Part shown: piece after piece, positions 15,759-24,460 of the stretch
How the letters are laid out: each line of letters opens with the position of its first letter
Numbering within the stretch: the first letter of the stretch is position 1
DNA from: Amazonocrinis nigriterrae CENA67
GTDB taxonomy: Bacteria; Cyanobacteriota; Cyanobacteriia; Cyanobacteriales; Nostocaceae
Reading direction: 5' to 3'
Assembly (NCBI RefSeq): GCF_016056305.1
Contig: NZ_JAECZC010000041.1
Span: forward strand, 1-46,434
DNA: 46,434 nt
Made by a program: the position numbers and the translations under genes
Notes under the pieces: generated by a model
The model's input: only the letters and a program-made list of their open reading frames with translations
Databases searched by the model: none
Told to the model about the DNA's origin: nothing

Positions 15759-16463
15759 TTAAACTATCATTCTTTCCAAAGCTGACACATCAGGAATAGA
15801 AATAGTGTCCTGATCCCGTTTAATCAAGCCTTTTTTTTCTAGCCTTGTCAATACTCTTGTAACTGTTTCCCGTGCTAGTCCACTTAAACTGCTCAATTCC
15901 CGGTGCGGTAAATTCGGAATTTTCGTTTCTCCTGTCTGTCCTCGTTTACCTTGTCCTTCTGCCAAAAACAACAATGTGTCTGCCACCCGCGACTGACTGT
16001 CAGATTCCCGCAAGCGCAATCGCCGATTCACTTGCCGCAAACGCCGCGCCATCAGTTGTGCCAGTCGCACTCCCGCCAATGGTTCTGTCTGGAGTAACTT
16101 AACAAAATCCTGAGACGGCATACTACCAATCACCGTGGGAGTTAGCGTAATTACGTCGGTAGAGCGGGGTACTTCATCTAACGCCGCCATTTCACCGAAC
16201 AATTCCCCCCTGCCAATGATATTCAGCGTCACCTCTTTCCCTTCGAGATTGTAAGTGCGAATTTTGACCCAGCCATCAACTATAAAATAAACAGAACCAC
16301 CCCAGTCATTTTCCAAGAGAATTACTTGATTAGCTGGGTGTGTGCGGGTAACAAGATTGGTCAGAGCAACTTCCACAACAGCTTCTGGCAACCCTTGAAA
16401 AAAGGGAGCCGAGATTATCCAGGGATTGGTCGATGCTTCTTGCAAGCTATATCGGTCTTCCAT
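15759..16463 (-). CDS. Crp/Fnr-family transcriptional regulator
   Basis: 234 residues. The N-terminal cyclic-nucleotide-binding barrel (about 20-135) contains the phosphate-binding cassette GRGELFGEMAALDEVPRSTD, with the Glu and Arg-Ser positions used by cAMP-binding CRPs retained, so ligand binding is possible. A dimerisation helix (about 135-160, GVRLAQLMARRLRQVNRRLR) precedes a winged HTH at about 185-225 with recognition helix SGLARETVTRVLTRLEKKG. No N-terminal cysteine cluster, so it is not an FNR oxygen sensor. It heads a minus-strand gene set with DUF2232 and cobT. A long intergenic region upstream (16464-17464) includes an 8-bp TGTATACA palindrome at about 16489. Confidence 0.9.
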   Translation of the reverse strand: MEDRYSLQEASTNPWIISAPFFQGLPEAVVEVALTNLVTRTHPANQVILLENDWGGSVYFIVDGWVKIRTYNLEGKEVTLNIIGRGELFGEMAALDEVPRSTDVITLTPTVIGSMPSQDFVKLLQTEPLAGVRLAQLMARRLRQVNRRLRLRESDSQSRVADTLLFLAEGQGKRGQTGETKIPNLPHRELSSLSGLARETVTRVLTRLEKKGLIKRDQDTISIPDVSALERMIV

Positions 16464-17464
16464 GACGATATCTTTATTAAAGCTGCTATGTATACAATAA
16501 ACAAGGGCACTATATTCAGCCTAAGCGATCAAGGCACAGCCCATTTACAAAAAAGCTACTTGACATCAAAAAACGACAAGAGCCTTTTTTTGTAGACAAT
16601 CTTTATCAAATGATCAAAATAGCGTCAAACATTTGCACACACCAACTCTGAGGGGCTTGTTTGGAAGCTAATTGCACTACAAACTTGATTAAGTGAAAAT
16701 ATATCCAAACAACATTAAATAATACTCAAGTAAGTTAATTTTTGTTAAGTTGACTTCATAGGGGAAACAGAAGGAGGAAGGGAAGAATTATCCCTTTTGC
16801 TTTTACCCTGGGCGAAGGAGGTTGAAATACGGCAAACTACATGTAAGTCAGGAAGAAGGGTGTGGGGTGTGGCTCTTGTGGGTGTAGGTAAAATCAGTGT
16901 TAGCTCTCTTCTCTTATTGGTTTCGCTTCTGGGTGTACAAAAATATAGCTTTCTCTTTCACCCCCCCCTACACCCCACACCCTGCACCCTACACCCTTTT
17001 CTGGCCATGTTCTGTTAAAAAATGCCATCTTGCCATTCAGTTACTCTTTGGCTACATTAATTGCTCGTGTAGGTGCAAACAGGAGGACTTTGCCTTGTAG
17101 ATTCAGTTTTGGTAGTCAAGAGTTTGTTTAACCAAGATTATTTGCTTAATTGTTGCATTTTTTGATGTTTTTTATAATTATGAAGCCGAGAGGCTGTAAC
17201 ATCGCCTATATAGTCAAAGCGCACAGCGCCTTGTAAATCACCTTGTGCTGACAACTTCAAAATAGCTTTTGTATCCCTAGACTTCAATTAGCTTGAGAGC
17301 GAATTTTGCCAAATCGGCGCTGATTGGCGATCGCTACAACTCCCAGTAATCCAAACATCATTGCCCTCGCACTTGTAAGGGCAGCTTTCAAACTTCCGTA
17401 TTTTCCTTGATTCTAAAGTAAATCTCACACAGTTAACCTACAGTTCTAGCTAAGGTAATTTAAA
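16464..17464. other. 1-kb intergenic region with STRR pair and gene debris
   Basis: Divergent promoter region between the Crp/Fnr gene and the Hsp70-like giant gene. It holds GGGTGTG-type units at about 16856-16890 and the inverse CACCCTA/CACACCC units at about 16961-17000. Towards the right end lie two short minus-strand coding fragments (17138-17412). The rest is AT-rich with no convincing gene. Confidence 0.6.
17138..17412 (-). pseudogene. Possible frameshifted small-gene remnant
   Basis: Two adjoining leftward frames look protein-like. 17412-17284 reads about 42 residues including MMFGLLGVVAIANQRRFGKI and ends at TGA. 17287-17138, in another frame, reads KAILKLSAQGDLQGAVRFDY and so on to TAA. 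The two overlap by four bases, so one gene of about 90 codons broken by a frameshift is plausible. The first part has a short hydrophobic stretch followed by basic residues. I do not recognise the family, and neither piece has a good start codon. Confidence 0.3.
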
Positions 17465-20400
17465 GTGACTTCCCGCGAAGATGAAATTAAAAAACTGATT
17501 GCAGATATTGACAACTTACTTACTAGCAGTGGTAAACGCCTGCCCAGGCTTCTGTCTAGTCAGGCGCAGGAACCACGAGAGGTTTTAGAACGAATTCGTA
17601 ACTTCCTTGTTCAGCTAGAACAGAATGAGGCGCTTAAGCAAAATACTCAAAACAAGTCCGCTGAACAGCCGCAAAGATCCCCACTGTTGACAAAATTTAT
17701 CGAGCAAGGTCACAACCAACCTGAGCAAGAACAAGGTAATCTGATACCCCAACAATTAAAAAGTGAATTCTCCACCCTATTACAGCCCCTGCAAACAGAA
17801 CTAGCAGCAATGTTGCAAGAGCGGGCAAATCTGGTGCAGGAAATTAGGCAACTAGAGCAAAGGCGACTGCATCACCACTCCCTCAGTCAGCAGTGGGCAA
17901 ACCAGGAGCAGATGATTTCCGAATTTTTACAGGTTCTCATGAATCGTCTAGTGCCAAATTTAACGCCCGAAATGACCCAGACTTTAGCAAACTCCTCTCA
18001 TGTTTCCACAGCCAGCAATCACGAAAGTAGCGAGTTAACATCCTCTGCAACTCAACCTTTAGAATCATCACCTCAAGTAGAGCGGTTAACACAGCTAGCT
18101 AGGGAGTTAGATCAACGTTTATTATCACTAGATGGTACTGTAAATGTCGTCTTTGAGGCACTACAGCGCAATATTAATACTTATCATGAATCCTTATCTC
18201 AAGCTCTAGCCAGAATGCACAGTACAGGAGTACAAGGCGAGCAACTGATGGCTAACTTTCTCAACAATTTAACCCAATATTTTCAGCAACAATCTGTTAC
18301 TCCTCAGCCATCTGTCCAGGAGGTAAAAAATGAAACTTTGCCTCCATCACCATCACAGCCAACTAAGACAACTACTGTAACTAATACAAGTACTAAAGTT
18401 GCAAGTCAACCGTTAGAATTTCTAGAGTTAGAAGCTTCACCTGCACTCCCCAGTTATGAAGAAGAGTTAAGCGATCGCGTCAATCAAACAGAAGAAGTTG
18501 GCAGTGCGATCGCCCAAGATTTTGAGGCACTAGTTTTAGAATTCGACCCAGACGCGCCTTTGTCTTCCAACAATGCTACTACTCCAGCAGAATCGCATCT
18601 GGATAGTTTAGATTTAATTGGTGATGAAGTAGATCAACTTTATGCCAGTTTATTTGGTAATAGTAGTTTGACTAACCCAAGTCAGCAAGTAAATCCAGAG
18701 GTTGTTCCGGAGAATTTAGCATCATCGAATATTGCAGAAGTTGCATCTACTCCTGACACAAATCCAGAACAACCAAAGGCGGTTACAGAGGATTCGTCAG
18801 CGTCAAGTATTCCCAATACCCCTCCTGTATCTGCAAATGATCCAGTACAATCAGTAGATTCTGCTGAAATCTTGCAAGACCCCTGGCTTCACAAACCAGA
18901 TATAGATCTTTTTGAACTGAGTGACACTGAGCCAGAAGAAACACAAAATGCTCCCATACAATCCATAAACTCACCATTAGAATCATGGCAAACATTGCAG
19001 TTTGAGGAAGATACAGACCCAACCCCACCTGTGAGTTTTTCTAACTTACTAGAACAAGAAAGTTTAGCCACAAACAGTTATGAAATTCAGCCAAGCAATG
19101 CTGATACAATCACCACCTTGACTGACTTATTAACTGATGCACTTATTGATACAGATTTGCCTTCAGAAATAGCATTTGGTAATGAGAAAAATACAGAAGT
19201 AACATCCCCCTCATCCCCCTCATCTCCCTCATCCCCCCTACTGAATGCAAGTCAGCATGAAGAGCAGTTACCAGAAGTTTCTCCTCCTGTAAAAGTCCCA
19301 TCAGTGACAATTATTACTAAAAAATTAGAAGTACCAATTAATCAAGATGAAAAGCAGGAGCAGTTGTCAGATAACTACATTCCAGCTTCGCCACAGGAAA
19401 ATTTGCTCTCGCCAGAAGTTAACCAGCCGACAAACGTGCCTGATATTTTCCTGGACGAAGAGCAGTTACAGCAATTGCATCAAGATTTAGCCAAGTTTGA
19501 TCAACAGCTACACTTCGAGTTAGAACCTGCAAGTAGCTTGGATAGTAGCGAGAGTTTGAGCGATCGCCAAAATTTGCAGCATCCAATTTCGCCCACAAAT
19601 TTGGAATTCCCCCGTGAGCAACAGATAGTAGAGAACATCCCTAATGTTGCTTTCTCTAGTGCAGAAGTGTCTAAAATTGCCGCTATATCCTTGCCGCAAA
19701 CACCACCTGACTTAGATTTGAACCAGATAAGTGAAAAAAAAAAGGCAGCCATAACTTCTTTTCTAGAGAACTCTTTAACTGCAAATTCACCATCAACAAA
19801 TAATCCAGAAGTTGCACCTAATACTCTGGACTCAGTTTGGTATTTAGGAATTGATTTAGGTACAACTGGAATTTCTGCGACCCTATTAAATCGCTCCAAT
19901 TTTGTTGTTTATCCTATCTATTGGTCAGCAGAAAACCAAGCAGGAGCTAGTTCTTTCCAGCAATCTTTTCGTTTACCAGCCGAGGTTTATCTACCTGCCG
20001 CTTCTGTGAATCATAGTGAAACTGAAAGTACACAAGCACTCTCAGCAACAGATGCAGGTGCTGTTGCTGAGAGTGCTGAGAAGGTAAATACTTCTGTCAG
20101 CAAAAATATCTACTCAGCGCAGTTGAAACCGTATTTACAAATAGCTGTTCCCTATAAGAGTAGACAACAAAAATGGGAACCTGTATTACAATTCAATGAT
20201 TTGTCTGCGGGCCCTTTGATTTGGGTTGTGCGATCGCTCTCGAAGTTATTGTTGACCCTCAAGTCAGACCGTCACAGCACAACTCAGGGTTTAATTGCTA
20301 CGGCTATTGGTTTAGAAGCCCAAACTTTTGATCAAATAATTAATAATATTGCTGGTGTGATCTGCACTTGTCCATCACAGTGGTCGGAACAATATCGCTT

Positions 20401-21736
20401 TAATGTGCGCGAAGCTTTACTGACTAGCAAACTAGTGCAACATCCACAGCAAGTATTTTTTGTAGAAGAAGCGATCGCCAGTCTACTGAGCATACTCGAT
20501 GGCAGTAACGGTGAAACAGTACAAATTAGCGAACATCAAGGTTTGCGTCCAGTCAAGACAAGCGATCGTCCTGTGGTTGGTAACACCCTCGCTATCAATA
20601 TTGGAGCAACTGCTACAGAAATGGCGCTGGTGGATTTACCAGAAAATCTGCTGCAATTAACGCATCAAGATTTCATGCTGCACGGTTTTGCCTATGCCAG
20701 TAAAGGAATTGAGCAAGATATTATCTGTCAATTGCTGGTTCCACCAAAGTACCGACAATCACGTTTTGAGAACCAGGGAGATAGCAATATTACTAGTAAC
20801 CCTTGGCAATGGCAAGCTGCCAATCCCGGTTTAGACCAAATGCATTGGCAGAGTTTAAGGTTGGAAGAATTAGATTTACCGCGAGTCGGGGAACCAGACA
20901 TCACCGCTCGTATTCGCCTCCAGCAGTATCTAGAAAGCTCGGTGCTGGGACAAGCTGTGCTAGATGCAGCTTTAAGTCTAAAACTGATTTTACAACACCA
21001 AGATGCTTTTACCCTAGAATTAGCCGATCAGCGGTGGGTTTTGCAGCGACGAGATTTAGAAACCCAAGTGTTTGTTCCCTTCGTGCGCCGCCTCAACCGA
21101 GAACTCAACAAGTTATTGGTAGCTCGTGGCATCCCCACAGAAGCAATTAATCAAGCTATCTTAACTGGTGGGGTGGCTTCTTTGGGAGTTGTGAACAGCT
21201 GGCTGCGGCAAAAACTTCCCAATGCCAAGATTATTCAAGATTTTTATCGTGGGGAAAATGGCGCTCCCAATTGTAGCCGAGTTGCCTATGGTCTGGCTAT
21301 GCTACCTCTGCATCCCCAAGTTTTAGATGAACCCAGACAACAATACACTGACTATTTTCTGTTTACCGAATTGCTGCGACTTTTGCCCAACCGCACCCTA
21401 TCTTTTAATGAAGTTCTGCAACTATTCGAGAGTCGTGGTATTAATACCAGTATTTGTCAGCAACGGCTGTTGGCTTTCTTGGAAGGTGAGTTACCTCCGG
21501 GTTTGATACCTGCAAGTTCAGATGCTACCTGGCTGACTCAGAGTTCCTATGAAAATTCTGACTACCAAGCGATCGCAGCCGCACCACTTTTTGAAAAACA
21601 AGGGAATCTGACTTATCGCCCTAATTCTCAACAGATGTTGACTTTACGTCACTATTTAGATGCTATCAAAGCTAGTATTCAACAATCGCTCTCAGAACCT
21701 TATACTGTGAACTTTGTCTTAGAAATTACTCATTAG
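17465..21736 (+). CDS. Giant protein: coiled coils, low-complexity linker, Hsp70/actin-like ATPase domain
   Basis: 1423 residues from a GTG start. Residues 1-150 are coiled-coil rich (EIKKLIADIDNLLTSSGKRL; LQTELAAMLQERANLVQEIR). Residues about 200-280 form another helical unit; about 280-785 is an acidic Ser/Pro/Glu/Asn-rich linker with an in-frame STRR (19204-19239). From about 790 an Hsp70/actin-type fold is evident: phosphate-1 VWYLGIDLGTTGISATLLN, connect-like ICTCPSQWSEQYRFNVREAL, VFFVEEAIASLL, phosphate-2 NTLAINIGATATEMALVD (about 1039), and adenosine motif ILTGGVASLGVVNSWL (about 1231). DnaK proteins share these motifs, but the substrate-binding domain is replaced by about 150 C-terminal residues. 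It is probably cytosolic and ATP-binding, and may act as a chaperone-like or cytoskeletal scaffold. It is not in an obvious operon. Exact role unknown. Confidence 0.87.
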   Translation: MTSREDEIKKLIADIDNLLTSSGKRLPRLLSSQAQEPREVLERIRNFLVQLEQNEALKQNTQNKSAEQPQRSPLLTKFIEQGHNQPEQEQGNLIPQQLKSEFSTLLQPLQTELAAMLQERANLVQEIRQLEQRRLHHHSLSQQWANQEQMISEFLQVLMNRLVPNLTPEMTQTLANSSHVSTASNHESSELTSSATQPLESSPQVERLTQLARELDQRLLSLDGTVNVVFEALQRNINTYHESLSQALARMHSTGVQGEQLMANFLNNLTQYFQQQSVTPQPSVQEVKNETLPPSPSQPTKTTTVTNTSTKVASQPLEFLELEASPALPSYEEELSDRVNQTEEVGSAIAQDFEALVLEFDPDAPLSSNNATTPAESHLDSLDLIGDEVDQLYASLFGNSSLTNPSQQVNPEVVPENLASSNIAEVASTPDTNPEQPKAVTEDSSASSIPNTPPVSANDPVQSVDSAEILQDPWLHKPDIDLFELSDTEPEETQNAPIQSINSPLESWQTLQFEEDTDPTPPVSFSNLLEQESLATNSYEIQPSNADTITTLTDLLTDALIDTDLPSEIAFGNEKNTEVTSPSSPSSPSSPLLNASQHEEQLPEVSPPVKVPSVTIITKKLEVPINQDEKQEQLSDNYIPASPQENLLSPEVNQPTNVPDIFLDEEQLQQLHQDLAKFDQQLHFELEPASSLDSSESLSDRQNLQHPISPTNLEFPREQQIVENIPNVAFSSAEVSKIAAISLPQTPPDLDLNQISEKKKAAITSFLENSLTANSPSTNNPEVAPNTLDSVWYLGIDLGTTGISATLLNRSNFVVYPIYWSAENQAGASSFQQSFRLPAEVYLPAASVNHSETESTQALSATDAGAVAESAEKVNTSVSKNIYSAQLKPYLQIAVPYKSRQQKWEPVLQFNDLSAGPLIWVVRSLSKLLLTLKSDRHSTTQGLIATAIGLEAQTFDQIINNIAGVICTCPSQWSEQYRFNVREALLTSKLVQHPQQVFFVEEAIASLLSILDGSNGETVQISEHQGLRPVKTSDRPVVGNTLAINIGATATEMALVDLPENLLQLTHQDFMLHGFAYASKGIEQDIICQLLVPPKYRQSRFENQGDSNITSNPWQWQAANPGLDQMHWQSLRLEELDLPRVGEPDITARIRLQQYLESSVLGQAVLDAALSLKLILQHQDAFTLELADQRWVLQRRDLETQVFVPFVRRLNRELNKLLVARGIPTEAINQAILTGGVASLGVVNSWLRQKLPNAKIIQDFYRGENGAPNCSRVAYGLAMLPLHPQVLDEPRQQYTDYFLFTELLRLLPNRTLSFNEVLQLFESRGINTSICQQRLLAFLEGELPPGLIPASSDATWLTQSSYENSDYQAIAAAPLFEKQGNLTYRPNSQQMLTLRHYLDAIKASIQQSLSEPYTVNFVLEITH
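19204..19239. repeat. STRR (CATCCCCCT) in the Hsp70-like gene linker
   Basis: Four imperfect CATCCCCCT/CATCTCCCT units encode Ser-Pro-Ser repeats (TSPSSPSSPSSPLL) in frame in the disordered linker. Confidence 0.8.
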
Positions 21737-22068
21737 CCCTGAGTTAGGAAACTTGTCTTACTGAGTTTTCTATCATACAATAAAAGCAGCTAAAACAAGC
21801 AGATGGAATCCCATGTGCTGAATTAAGAGCATCAGTTCTATTTCCCCACTCATCAGGGGTGCAAAGCTTTGCGCCCTTACTAACCCAACTCCAAGCATGT
21901 TATTTTGTTTTTGTTAGAGAAATACGGAAAATTTAAAATACCTAGTTTAATTCAAAGATTGTATAAAATTTGTAATTTAAGTTTTTTATTGGTCTAATTT
22001 TTGTCTATATTTACACTTAATCACAACTCAGTATTAAGTAGTAAATAAATAAAAATTGAACTTAAGTT
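21737..22068. other. Intergenic region with 20-bp palindrome
   Basis: GGGTGCAAAG (21857-21866) and CTTTGCGCCC (21867-21876) form a palindrome with one G-T mismatch, in a common Nostoc repeat context. The remainder to 22068 is very AT-rich and probably carries the sugar-transferase promoter. No gene seen. Confidence 0.5.
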
Positions 22069-22776
22069 ATGTCCATGCCCACTTTTACTTCTGTTGAAAG
22101 AGGTTGTGCTATGGAGAATTTAGCCCTTTTAACTTATCTTGATTCAGTTAATTATTCACAACAGCCTTTACACTGTTCAACCGCAAGTATTACAAAAAGA
22201 ATAATTGATATTCTAGGAGCCATTATTGGGTTGGTAATTACAGCCTTCGTTGCAATTCCTGTAGCAATTGCAACTATTACTAGTAGTCCTGGGCCCATAT
22301 TTTATTCACAAATTCGCTGCGGTTTAAACGGACGACCTTTCCGCATTTGGAAGTTTCGTTCCATGATAGTTGGTGCAGAAAAACTCAAGCATCTGGTCAA
22401 TAACCAAGCCCAAGGTCATATTTTTAAATCAGTTAATGATCCTCGCATTACACCTGTAGGTAAATTCTTGCGGCGTACTAGCTTAGATGAATTACCTCAA
22501 TTTTGGAATGTACTAATGGGGGACATGAGTTTAGTTGGTACTCGTCCACCAACTCCTGACGAAGTTATGCATTACGAACCACACCACTGGGAAAGATTGC
22601 GAGTCAAACCAGGGATGACAGGAGAATGGCAAGTTAATGGTCGTTCCAGCATCAAAGACTTTGAAACCATTGTTAAGATGGATATCGACTATCAGCGTAA
22701 GTGGTCTATAGCTTACGACTTGAGTTTGATTTTCAAAACTATCGGGGTGGTATTAAAAAAGAGTGGAGCTTATTAA
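22069..22776 (+). CDS. Polyprenyl-phosphate sugar-1-phosphate transferase
   Basis: 235 residues, bacterial sugar transferase family (PF02397). It transfers a hexose-1-phosphate from a nucleotide sugar to undecaprenyl phosphate at the inner face of the plasma membrane, starting a repeat unit. The single membrane helix is at about 47-70 (DILGAIIGLVITAFVAIPVA). Conserved cytosolic motifs follow: RIWKFRSM, DPRITPVGKFLRRTSLDELP, FWNVLMGDMSLVGTRPP and VKPGMTGEWQVNGRS. It is the short form lacking the extra N-terminal domains of WbaP. ATG codons at 22069, 22075 and 22111 are alternatives. A second paralogue is at 28482 on the opposite strand. Heterocyst-envelope HepE is of this family, but I cannot assign it. 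Confidence 0.93.
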   Translation: MSMPTFTSVERGCAMENLALLTYLDSVNYSQQPLHCSTASITKRIIDILGAIIGLVITAFVAIPVAIATITSSPGPIFYSQIRCGLNGRPFRIWKFRSMIVGAEKLKHLVNNQAQGHIFKSVNDPRITPVGKFLRRTSLDELPQFWNVLMGDMSLVGTRPPTPDEVMHYEPHHWERLRVKPGMTGEWQVNGRSSIKDFETIVKMDIDYQRKWSIAYDLSLIFKTIGVVLKKSGAY

Positions 22777-23339
22777 GCTATGACCTGCATAGAGGGAAAC
22801 AACAACGGAAAAGGGTAATTATTCCTTTTCACCATTGTGATTGCTTCGCTACGCTCTGCCGCCGCTACAATCCGATCAAATATGGCTTTTTTCTCTTCAA
22901 TCGCAGCCTGCAATTCTTCTGGTGTATCCGCAGATTTAAAAACAAACCCTTGTTTTTCTTGCTTGGCTATTTCTTCCTTGAACTGCTAGTAGTAGCGTTT
23001 GAATTTCTGAATCACAGGTAGTGCATCCTGAGATGGTTCAGCATTGACTAGAGTGGGTATGGCTTGAGATAGAAAAGCTGCTCTGGTGGCCGAAGGTATC
23101 CCCGGATTGTCGATAGTTAGGTAGGGATTATTAATCGTTAACTGTGGCATATGGCAGCTAACGCAGTTCAAGTTACTCGTTCTTGAACCAAAAAGTTGTT
23201 GACCTCGACTGACGGTGGTTGCCTGAACTGGTGGGATTTGCTGCTGTGGAGGACGAGTCATGGCCACAAAAGCTGTCAGTGCTGATATGTTTCCTAAAGT
23301 GACTTCATTGACCTTACCATCATCATCAGGGTCGGTATT
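22773..23339 (-). pseudogene. Truncated c-type cytochrome-domain gene with in-frame TAG
   Basis: One leftward frame is open from 23339 to a TAG at 22986-22988 and, without a frame change, continues to TAA at 22773. The first part holds TDPDDDGKVNEVTLGNISAL, then RGQQLFGSRTSNLNCVSCHM with a CxxCH haem-attachment site, and GIPSATRAAFLSQAIPTLVN, resembling di-haem peroxidase/oxidoreductase proteins. The second part reads QFKEEIAKQEKQGFVFKSAD and TPEELQAAIEEKKAIFDRIV, helical and of unknown family. No signal peptide or upstream half remains: a stop at 23340-23342 closes the frame. The ATG at 23267 would give only 93 residues without export signal, so I treat it as a relic. The terminal part overlaps the sugar transferase stop. 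Confidence 0.6.
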
Positions 23340-23351
23340 CTAACTAAATAT

Positions 23352-24191
23352 TTAACCCTTGACGCCACTACCAGTTTCTGTAGGAACAATGTAACGCTGT
23401 AAAAACAGAAATAATATGAGTACTGGCGCAATAGAAATGATTGAGCCAGCGGCTACTAAACGCCAGTCTAGAGAAAATGTACCCGCCAGCTTCGCTACGC
23501 CCAACGGGAGTGTGTATAAGTTTTCATCTTGAATCACAATTAAAGGCCATAGAAAGTCACTCCAAGAACCGATGAATACGAAAATAGCCAAAGTGACCAA
23601 GGCTGGACGAATTGCTGGTAACATGACGTACCACCACAAACCTAACTCGGAACTTCCATCCATACGCGCCGCTTCTTCTATTTCTTTGGGGACACCCATA
23701 AAAGCTTGTCGCAGTAAAAAAATGCCAAAGGCAGAAGCTAAGCTAGGAAAAATCATTCCCAAATAAGTATTTCTCAAACCTAGCTTGACTGTCAAAATGT
23801 ACAGGGGAATCATCACAATTTGGAAGGGAATCATAATTGTGGAGACAATCGCGATAAAAATCCAATCCCTTCCCGGAAATGACAATCGCGCCAAAGGGTA
23901 GGCCGCTAGGGCACAAAACAGCAAATTCAAGCCCACAGTCAGCACTGCTACTAGAGTACTGTTATACAAATACTGTGCAAAAGGTAGGGAGTCCCATACC
24001 CTAGAAAAGTTTTCTAGTGTCGGTTGACTTGGCAATAACTGCGGCGGTGACTGTAGGATATTTTCCGTAGGCGATTTTAAGGCTGTACTAATTAGCCACA
24101 GCAGTGGGAAGAGCGTTACGAGAGCGATCGCTCCTAAAATTCCATAAATTGCTAAAACATTAAGTTGTGAATTGCGCCTCAAATTTTTCAT
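23352..24191 (-). CDS. Carbohydrate ABC transporter permease, MalG type
   Basis: 279 residues with about six membrane helices, first at 12-35 (LAIYGILGAIALVTLFPLLW). The EAA loop that contacts the ATPase is EEAARMDGSSELGLWWYVML, PAIRPALV at about 183-210. It is the second permease type of CUT1 sugar importers (MalG/UgpE/LacG). The partner permease, the solute-binding protein and the ATPase are not beside it, so this is an orphan subunit or part of a dispersed transporter. Orphan MalG-like genes are common in cyanobacteria. Substrate unknown. Full length, no frame damage. Confidence 0.9.
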   Translation of the reverse strand: MKNLRRNSQLNVLAIYGILGAIALVTLFPLLWLISTALKSPTENILQSPPQLLPSQPTLENFSRVWDSLPFAQYLYNSTLVAVLTVGLNLLFCALAAYPLARLSFPGRDWIFIAIVSTIMIPFQIVMIPLYILTVKLGLRNTYLGMIFPSLASAFGIFLLRQAFMGVPKEIEEAARMDGSSELGLWWYVMLPAIRPALVTLAIFVFIGSWSDFLWPLIVIQDENLYTLPLGVAKLAGTFSLDWRLVAAGSIISIAPVLILFLFLQRYIVPTETGSGVKG

Positions 24192-24460
24192 ATTTAACCT
24201 AAATTTATAGAGTTAAATTTTAATTATATATAAGTATTGAAATTACTAAAAAAATTATTCCTGAATTGGTAAAAAAATATAGAAAAAATCTTTTTCACTA
24301 CTTGTTTTTAATATCCAAACATCATAATATAGTAATTGTATTTGTCTATCTACATAACGTTGTAGTTGACGCGTCAGGGACAATTGTCCCTGACGCGAGA
24401 TGTTTAAAATCAACTAATTTGAAAAGGTTATTTTTCAACTAAGGTATAATGTTGGGGTTC
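24192..24460. other. Intergenic AT-rich region with a 28-bp perfect palindrome
   Basis: CGCGTCAGGGACAA at 24370-24383 is followed at once by its exact complement TTGTCCCTGACGCG to 24397: 28 bases without mismatch or loop. It is GC-rich in an AT-rich background. It may be an inserted palindromic repeat unit or an operator. The remainder is AT-rich promoter-like sequence for the leftward permease. Confidence 0.75.

Noticed and set aside
19501-19899. 132-codon antisense frame within the Hsp70-like gene
   Set aside because: Shadow of the low-complexity coding strand, with no ribosome-binding site or family motif.
20803-21150. 115-codon frame on the plus strand inside the Hsp70-like gene
   Set aside because: Alternate frame of a well-supported ATPase-domain coding region, rich in Arg/Ser as is typical of shadows.
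22986-23267. Intact 93-residue cytochrome c gene
   Set aside because: It lacks a signal peptide needed for haem attachment, and the coding frame continues upstream of the ATG with family-like sequence, so it is a truncated relic.
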